64,000 nt of DNA from Daedaleopsis sinensis (lineage: Eukaryota; Basidiomycota; Agaricomycetes; Polyporales; Polyporaceae), in contig CM066307.1 of the NCBI GenBank assembly GCA_033807695.1, forward strand, positions 1,426,001 to 1,490,000, read 5' to 3'. A program made the translations under genes and the position numbers. The notes under the pieces were generated by a model. The model did no database searches, had not been told where the DNA came from, and worked only from the letters and a program-made list of their open reading frames with translations. This document shows positions 57,284 to 64,000 of this stretch, piece after piece (position 1 is the stretch's first letter; each line of letters begins with the position of its first letter).

Positions 57284-60154
57284 TCACGCCCACTCGGGCT
57301 CGGTCCACCACCGCTGCTCGGCCCCGCGCACCTCCCACTCCGCGACGCCCTTGACGCTCGCGACGTACACATACCGGCCCTTCGGGTCGAAGCACATCCC
57401 CGCGAGGTCCTGCTCCTCCTCGGGCTCCTCGCGCCCGTGCTCGCGCGGCGCGCCGGGGACACGCCGGTGCCTGCGGCTCCCGGACGACGAGCTCCAGCGC
57501 GAGGCCGCGTACGGCCCAGAGCTCTCGCGGCGCGCAAGAAGCGTCGGGCGCGAGCGCAGCAGCTCGAGCGGGCGCGCGCCCGTGGTCGGCAGCGACATCT
57601 GGGACCCGGGGGATGGGGAGCCGGCGCGCGAGGGCGCGTGCGACGACACGCAGTCGCTCTCGAGCTCGTCCACGTCCATCTCGTCCGCGTCGCGCTCTCT
57701 GTCCGCGGAAGCGTCGAGCGGCTCGCGCGGGTCCGCCTCGGGGTCGAGCACGGTCGTGCGCGCGCGCACGCCGTGCCGGCCGAGCAGCCGGCGGACGTCG
57801 TCCTCGACTTCGCGGTCGCCGAGCGGAGGGATCACGACGATGCTGTCGGGGTCGTCGTCTGCTGAGAGGTCTTCTCTGCTGGTGTGACGGCGTGTGCGGC
57901 GAGACGCCCGCCAGGTGGTCGAGGAAGAAGCGCTGTCCGATCCCGGTATCCGGAATGTGTCTTCGAGCGCGCCGCTGAAGAGCACGATGCGCGGCGGCGC
58001 GAGGGAGTCGGAGGATACGGAGGAGCGTGGTAGAGAGGAGCGCAACATCGGCGACGTCGAGCGCGGACGTGTTGATGCTGTCGTCGAGTGGTGATACATG
58101 GAGGATGGCTCGAAGCTCGGCATCCGAACTACCTCTTCCGTTTCGAATGTGCGCGCGTCGACCACATGCAACAGCGACGTGTGCTACACGCGCACAGCGC
58201 GATCAGCATTCCCACATCGTGGCTGGAGACGTACAGATGACATACCTCTGTGAAGGTCATCACCTCTCTGCCCACGCCCGGGGGGCTAAACTTGACACTT
58301 CGCACACCCCAGCCAGGTGCGCGTGTGCCCCCCCGCGCCCAGTCCCACGGCACATCGTATATCCATCCACTCGCAGCACCGGTCGCTATCCGCCCGGGCA
58401 GCGCTGAACGCGACTTGTCCGTGCCGAACACCTTGAGAGGCTTAGTGCTCCGCACGTCCCAGACGACCACGACGCCCTCCTGGGAAGCGACTGCGAACTT
58501 TGATCCATCGGCGGAGAAGGAGGTGGAGAAGGACGCCGGGATCGATGATACTTGGGACAGGCCACCCGAAGTTTCGTGCGAGTGGTGGATGTGCGCGGAT
58601 AGCGAAAGCGTCGAGATCGGTGCGAACGAAATCCGCGATCCTCCTGTGACTCTCCAGAGATACACTTCGGGCGAATCTCCGACACACAGCAATGTGCGGC
58701 CATCAGGGGAGATGGAGGCTGTCCATCCACAAGTGCTGTCAGCACGCGAACGCTCTGGGTGGCACGAGAAGCAGAGGACGCACAGTGATTTACAGGCACA
58801 TCCAGCGACAGCTGGCCGATGTCGAGGAGGCGGGGTTCGTAATCATCCACACTTTTGGCATTCCGGATCGCGACGTCGAAGAACTTTACTGTACGGTCGT
58901 TGTTGCTCACAACGATGCGAGGTTCGACGGCGCTCTGATGCGACCGGGCGAAGTTCATTGACGTGAGCATGACTGAGTTGTTGATGGAACCATGATCCAA
59001 AATGTACTTGCTCTCCCAGAGCCGGGTACCAAACCTGCGCTTTGGCGGTCTACCGCTGCGCGTCGAGCGTGACGACGAGGCCTCGCAGTCTTGATAGTAG
59101 GAGAGATGGAGCTCGGCTTCCTGGCCGCCTGCCGCCAAGAGTGTGTCATTGGAATCGGGGAGATTGAGAGCGGATATAGTGTTTGGTGTGAAGGTGAGGT
59201 CGACTAGTCGCCGTGGAGACTATTTGATTGGATGTATGAGGTTATATTCACTCGCGAGTGGAGAGAATCGCCGTACTATATGTGGTGCTGCAAGGTCCTG
59301 TTCGACAATGGACACGTTGCGTGCGTAGCTGACGATGCCCTCGTCGTGGGGGCATATTGCGACGTCTCGTAATTGCCTTTGTTCGGGAAAGCATCAGCAT
59401 GCGATCGCAGCCGTTAGGTTTAGCATGCAGAGATAAATCACAAATGGGTATAGCAGCGGGACACTATCACATGTTGCGAACGGGCGAGCATACTGCGACA
59501 AGGTCCTTGCCCCTCATGGCTGACAGATCTGTCCTCACAACACTGTATCAATCACTACTGCTCTCGCAGCACCGTTGAACATCCCACAGCTCTCAGGGTC
59601 TACAGGCGCATCTTGAGCGTATACGACGCCTTCGACATAGCGCTACACATATCTGAACGAAGATAGAGAGTGACCCGTGGGGCAATGGACAGCCGCGATG
59701 CGAGAGCATAACACACGGTGGCGTCTTCAAGCATCTCCCGCGCGCGCAGCGTTCGCCTGCGGTGAACGTCCGCTTCACCGACGTATTGGCCGCTAAATTC
59801 CGTCTTCGAAAAGGCGCTTCTAGGAAGGAATGTATGGAACGCAAGAGACCTATCCTCTGCAGGGAATGAGAGGCCCACTGCCACCCCAGATCCCTCCAGA
59901 CGACAGGTCCGTCCCAGCGTTGCAGGGTCCGATCCGACAGGGGGACATAGGGGCATTTGTCCATCCACATCCACCGCTCCTACTGCCCCAAGGGCCAAAC
60001 TGTGCGCACGGATATTCACAGCCGCCCACGATCTCGCAAGCCACCTGGAGGCTGGGACACGACAGGAGCATAAGACGAACACTCACACATGGCCGATCGT
60101 GACGTTCCCCGGAGCGGTCCGGTTCAAAGAGAGCGTCGGGAGCCCGCGCGCCAT
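57284..60154 (-). CDS. WD40-repeat protein with DUF2415 domain
   Basis: Exon 1 (60154-60087) encodes MARGLPTLSLNRTAPGNVTI; the frame resumes at 59376 with QLRDVAICPHDEGIVSYARN. WD-like units include VVSNNDRTVKFFDV, FSADGSKFAVASQEGVVVVWDV, and WGVRSVKFSPPG. A long acidic, Ser-rich insert follows, then the C-terminal DUF2415 block DLAGMCFDPKGRYVYVASVKG. The stop is at 57284-57286. The family is a conserved fungal propeller of unknown function, probably a scaffold. Intron 1 would be about 710 bases, over ten times the local norm; a missed small exon is possible, but the join gives the expected motif GHVQLRD. Confidence 0.85.
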
Positions 60155-62037
60155 CGTCTGGATGGATGCCCCTAGTCTAGTCCGACACTCTGCTGTTGCA
60201 ACAAACGATTGCCGCCTCCGGTCGAGCAGGGACTTGGTCCGGGGTGTTGCCGCAGACTAGTGTGAGAGGGGTGGGATAGTGTAGCAGGGAGGACAAGCGA
60301 GCGCAGGTGTAGTGCGAGGCGGGTCCGGGTCCGGGTTGGAGATCTCGTCGGTCGGTCGGGCAGCTACTTAGGCCCTGCGGCGAGAAGGCGGCCTGGAGAT
60401 AAGCTTCTGGGATAGGATCCGGGGAAACGAGGGTGAGCGTGCGTGCGTGTCCTGCGTGCGTGCACGGTAGGCGGACGGGGCGCACCTGAGCCTGAGCCTG
60501 AAGCTGAAGCTGAAGGCTATTATACGCCCTACTGCGTCCGAGCCGTGGGCGAGCGCGTGCGGGCGGATCCTGGGACTGCGGCCGGATGCACAGGGGATCC
60601 TCGAAAGCCGAGCGACGATAGCCCGTTGCGGCGAGCGACGACGAGGGAGTCTGGTAAACGGGAAATGGGGAACAGAAGACGTGCGTCCGATCCGTGTGGG
60701 GGTGGGCAGGAAGGGGTCCGGGCGGGTGCAGATGGCAGCTGAGCGATGTGCGCTCTCCGCGTGTGGCAGGTGGATGGTTGGTTGAACGTTGATGCGCAAG
60801 ATGCGAACGGCGTGAAACGTGGACGGCGCACGTCGTATGGTCGTTGCGACGGCGCGAGAACAGGTGTAGAGATGCGGTCACAGGCCAGAAGACCGAGCAG
60901 CTGGGAAGCGGGTGGGGGGAGAGAAGGACGGTGCGGCCCTCTCGGACTGCGGTGGCGATCCGGCCCACTCGATGGTGCGGTGCAGGCGCGGCGGCCCCGG
61001 CCCACCGCAGCGACCAGTCATATACGTACGCGTACGGCTGGTAACCACCTTCACTGTGATTTTGACCCTGCGTCGACGCCCTCAGGCTTCAATACCACTC
61101 GGATCCTCTCAACGCGCCCAGGAATGGAGTATTGAAAGAGATTTGTATTCTGTACAATAAATAGCCGACTTCCAGTATCTACCAGGGGGTACTAGGCTAC
61201 AATTCGTCTTGTGGGAGTCAACAGGCGGGAGTATGTTAGCAGGCGAGCACGGTCGAGGGAAAGGAAAGAGAATCAAAGACAAGACAAGAGGGGCGAGGCG
61301 CAGTGTCAATCGCAGTCTGGGCCACATAAAACGACGAGGGAGGGGAGGCAGAGCAAGCGAGCACGAAACAGCGGGGGCGGTAAAGTACAACGAGCGGATG
61401 GTACTTCTTCTGCGGCGACGCGGCGAGGGTGGGTAGTGGTAATTTGGGTTCGGGGAAGGTCGTGGTCGTGAAGGGGCGAACGGAAAACGGGGGCGGTGTC
61501 TAAGGCAAGAAACGCAAAACGCGCACGGCTCCCCGGACGAATTCGAAGCAAAGCAACGCGGACGTCAACGTCCGCGGATGAGCGGGCGGTCGGGCGGAAG
61601 AGCGCACCGCGCGCCCGGACAGGAACGCGAAAGCACTGCAAGCATAAAACGCGTAGTAGGATAGGCGTGCATAGGAGGAAAGGGAGGGAGCGGGAAAGGA
61701 TGGATGGCAGCAGACGGGGCAAGATGGCTCGGATTAGATACATACAAGAAACGAGAACCCGCCTGAGCGTCCGACGATACGTACTGAATATAAACACCAG
61801 AACCGGAGCTATAGATATAGAGGGCGAGGGCGGCCGATAATTGCGTGCGCGGAGGCGAAAAAGATTACGTGCTGGCGGAACGTCGTCGTCATCGTCTTGC
61901 GAGTCGTTGAAGTTGAAGCGTCGAAGCGTAGAAACCGACCAGGGCGCCCAGATCGCGGATAGCGAAGTATGGGGGAGGGGGAAGGGGAGAGATCGGGCGT
62001 CCACGCCGCTTGCAAGAAGAAGGAGGAAGACCGCGCA
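60155..62037. other. Long pyrimidine-biased intergenic region
   Basis: About 1.9 kb between the WD40 start and the C2H2 stop, both read leftwards. The minus strand is C/T-rich, and long frames (up to 263 codons) are compositional, with no motif. It likely holds the 3' UTR of the zinc-finger gene and the WD40 promoter. Confidence 0.6.
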
Positions 62038-64000
62038 CTACATCATCATCCCCCCCACGGACCACGCGCCGTCAGGGTCGGGCTTCACGTCCGCCCCAGA
62101 GGGCGGGGCGGAGCTCTCCGCGCCGCTGTCCGACGGTGTCCCCGCCATGGGCGCGTCCAGGTGCGCCGTCGAGCCCGGCTGGAGCTCCTCCTGGATCTTC
62201 CGGCATTCCGTGCCGCCTTCGGAGCGTACTGGGCAACCTAGCGATCAGTCCCACGTTCATGTCAATGTCAAAAAAGTGCGCGGTGCGGTCACGAAGCAGA
62301 AGCGGACGCGGGCACGGTAGGTGGGCGAGGGCGGCACGGATAGACAGGGGTGAGGTGGGGGTGGGGGGTGGGGGAGGATCGTTAACGAGCGGGAGGAGGT
62401 ACTCACGGTGGCGGTTCAGCGCGTCCATCCGGGCGAAGTTCTTCTTGCAGCCTTCGCACGGGTACGGACGGATGTTGAGATGGAGCTGCTCGTGCCGCTT
62501 GCAGTCGTGCTGCCGCGCGAAGCCCTTGCCGCACCCGGGCCACTTGCACTGGTACGGCTTCTCCTCCGCATGTGAGCGCAGGTGGCCTGTGCGTGCACAC
62601 CACGGAGAAGCGTCGTGGGCGGCGTCCAGTACATCATAAGAAGGAGAAGCAACGCGAGACCCGTCAGCGACCGCCATCTCGACTCGCCGACGCAAGGCAA
62701 GACTCTACGCACCCTTCAAGTTGAAATGCCGCGTGAACGTGCTTCCGCACCCCGGCACCGGACACGCGAAGTTCGCGGGCTGCTTCCGCCGGTCGTGGCT
62801 CGCCTTCGCCGTGCTCGGCGTCGTGACGTGCGGCCGCGTCACCGTCATCGGCATGCTGCCCTCGGTCCCGGGCATGTCCACCTGCAAGACGCCCTGTCTC
62901 CTCGTGACGGTGATCTGGCTGTTCACGGCACCGCCGTTCATGTTCGCGCCGTTCATGCCCATCTGGCCTGATAGCGAGCCCGCCATGCCCATGCTCATGC
63001 CCATGTTCATCATGCCGCCCATCCCCGGACCCGCGAGCGGACCCATGCCCATGTCTTGTGGAGGCAGTTGGCCGTATGTCGGCCGTGGAGACGCGGAGGG
63101 ACTTGGGTAGGGGCTTGGGCGGTTGCTGGGCGCCGCGCTTCCTGACCAGCCAGTGACGTTGGGCATCCCCCCGCCCATGCCGACCATACCACTGATGCCG
63201 CGTTCTCGCGATCCCGAGCTGGATCGGCGGTGGTGTCCGCGGTTGGTGATCGGCATAATGGGCTCGGTTGGGTGGAGGAACTGTCTCTGCGCACTCACAC
63301 GGATGAAGTCCTGCTGGGAGGGTCCGGGAGGCGGGAACATCATTCCACCTGGTCCAGACGGTCGAAGGTCTAATGAACGCGCGCCGCGGTTGTGCATGCT
63401 ACGCCCTCCGTCTGACCTCGCGCGGCGGATCGCACCAGGAGCCTCAACGGTGAGATAGTCCGACGTCGTATAGTTGTAGTTTGGCTGATTCCCAAACGTC
63501 GCCTGGTGCGGACCCGCGGAGGAAGGGTGGGAGAAGTTTTGGAGGGGATCTGAAGACGGACCAGGAAGAACATCGTTGAGGTTGACAGTTCCCCCCTGTC
63601 TTTGACTCTCGAGCGGCATCGTGTCCCATACTGGGGGCGGCCGCAGAGAAGTGTCGGACATGCTGCGGGACCGCTGAGGAGGTTGCGGCAACAGGAAATG
63701 CTGCCCTCGCTGGAACGACTGCGATTGCTGGGGTCCGTCATCGGCGAGCGCCGAAGATGAGCTTGATCCGGGAGGGAACGTGAACGCCTGATCGGCGAAC
63801 TGGCCGCTCTGTGCAATATTGCGCGCCCACTGTTCTTGCGCATCCGACCCTCCCATATTCGAGTTCGCCCCTGGACATCGTCGATAGGATGAATACAGAT
63901 GGAAAAGCACTTTAGGAAGAAGACACGTACCGTGCTGCAAGTTCGCGAGGGAGTCTCGGAAAGGTACGTTCTGGGCGGCAACGCCGCCGCCGCTGACCGG
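62038..64000 (-). CDS. C2H2 transcription factor, 5' end outside the window
   Basis: The gene is incomplete at the right edge; the first visible exon ends near 63930. A long disordered region, rich in Gln, Pro, Ser, Gly and Met (runs such as GMGGMMNMGMSMGM), precedes three C2H2 fingers: FACPVPGCGSTFTRHFNLKG, YQCKWPGCGKGFARQHDCKR, and YPCEGCKKNFARMDALNR. An intron interrupts finger 1. The tail ends DPDGAWSVGGMMM with the stop at 62038-62040. Finger layout resembles stress-responsive fungal regulators of the Crz1 type, but this assignment is tentative. It should be a nuclear DNA-binding regulator. Confidence 0.88.

Noticed and set aside
57102..57887. Long plus-strand frames opposite the WD40 C-terminus
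   Set aside because: Antisense shadows of a GC-rich coding exon with a clear DUF2415 ending on the other strand.
59600..60082. 160-codon minus-strand frame
   Set aside because: Lies within the inferred WD40 intron and has no family motif; a nested gene cannot be excluded but is not supported.
60177..60968. 263-codon minus-strand frame
   Set aside because: Pyrimidine-rich sequence read as Pro/Ser/Arg-rich protein; no motif, probably UTR or promoter.

Overview
The window is nuclear DNA of a basidiomycete fungus. Most genes are split by 50-70 base introns. Several families are typical of Agaricomycetes: seven-segment membrane proteins, F-box proteins opening MGQYW, GMC oxidoreductases and UstYa (DUF3328) proteins. 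A wood-decay polypore-like agaricomycete fits best, but the species cannot be named from the sequence.

Layout. 0-6.1 kb has no gene I can support. 6.2-14.8 kb is a transposon nest built into one GMC oxidoreductase gene: an apparently complete 4.3 kb hAT transposon (8-base target duplication) splits its 5' half, and a 1.66 kb non-autonomous element sits at its 3' end and carries nested inverted-repeat and tRNA-derived elements. At 16.8-18.9 kb a C2H2 zinc-finger gene lies divergent to a decayed 5' fragment of COQ4. 20.0-32.3 kb is an accessory island: a membrane protein, two UstYa-like oxidases, a single-pass protein that often accompanies such genes, a GNAT acetyltransferase, two proline-iminopeptidase-like hydrolases and a 51-residue secreted peptide gene. 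At 32.6-34.5 kb the C2H2/COQ4 pair recurs in direct orientation, now with COQ4 intact and the zinc-finger gene decayed, so the island is bracketed by a roughly 1.2 kb direct repeat. 34.5-42.5 kb is housekeeping: a PLP aminotransferase, a YggS/PLPBP-type PLP protein and an Adp1-like ABC transporter. At 43.5-46.0 kb a third hydrolase, a close paralogue of the second, sits beside a second secreted peptide gene with the same exon design as the first. 46.8-64 kb holds a UPF0014 membrane protein, three tandem F-box genes, a disordered KEN-box protein, a DUF2415 WD40 protein and a C2H2 transcription factor cut by the window edge.

How it may work together. UstYa-family proteins are known from ustiloxin-type (dikaritin) pathways, where they oxidatively cyclise ribosomal peptides. 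Two UstYa-like proteins, peptidase-like hydrolases, an acetyltransferase and two related secreted two-cysteine peptides suggest an undescribed peptide-maturation locus. This is inference: the peptides lack the aromatic residues used in known dikaritin cross-links, and no product is known.
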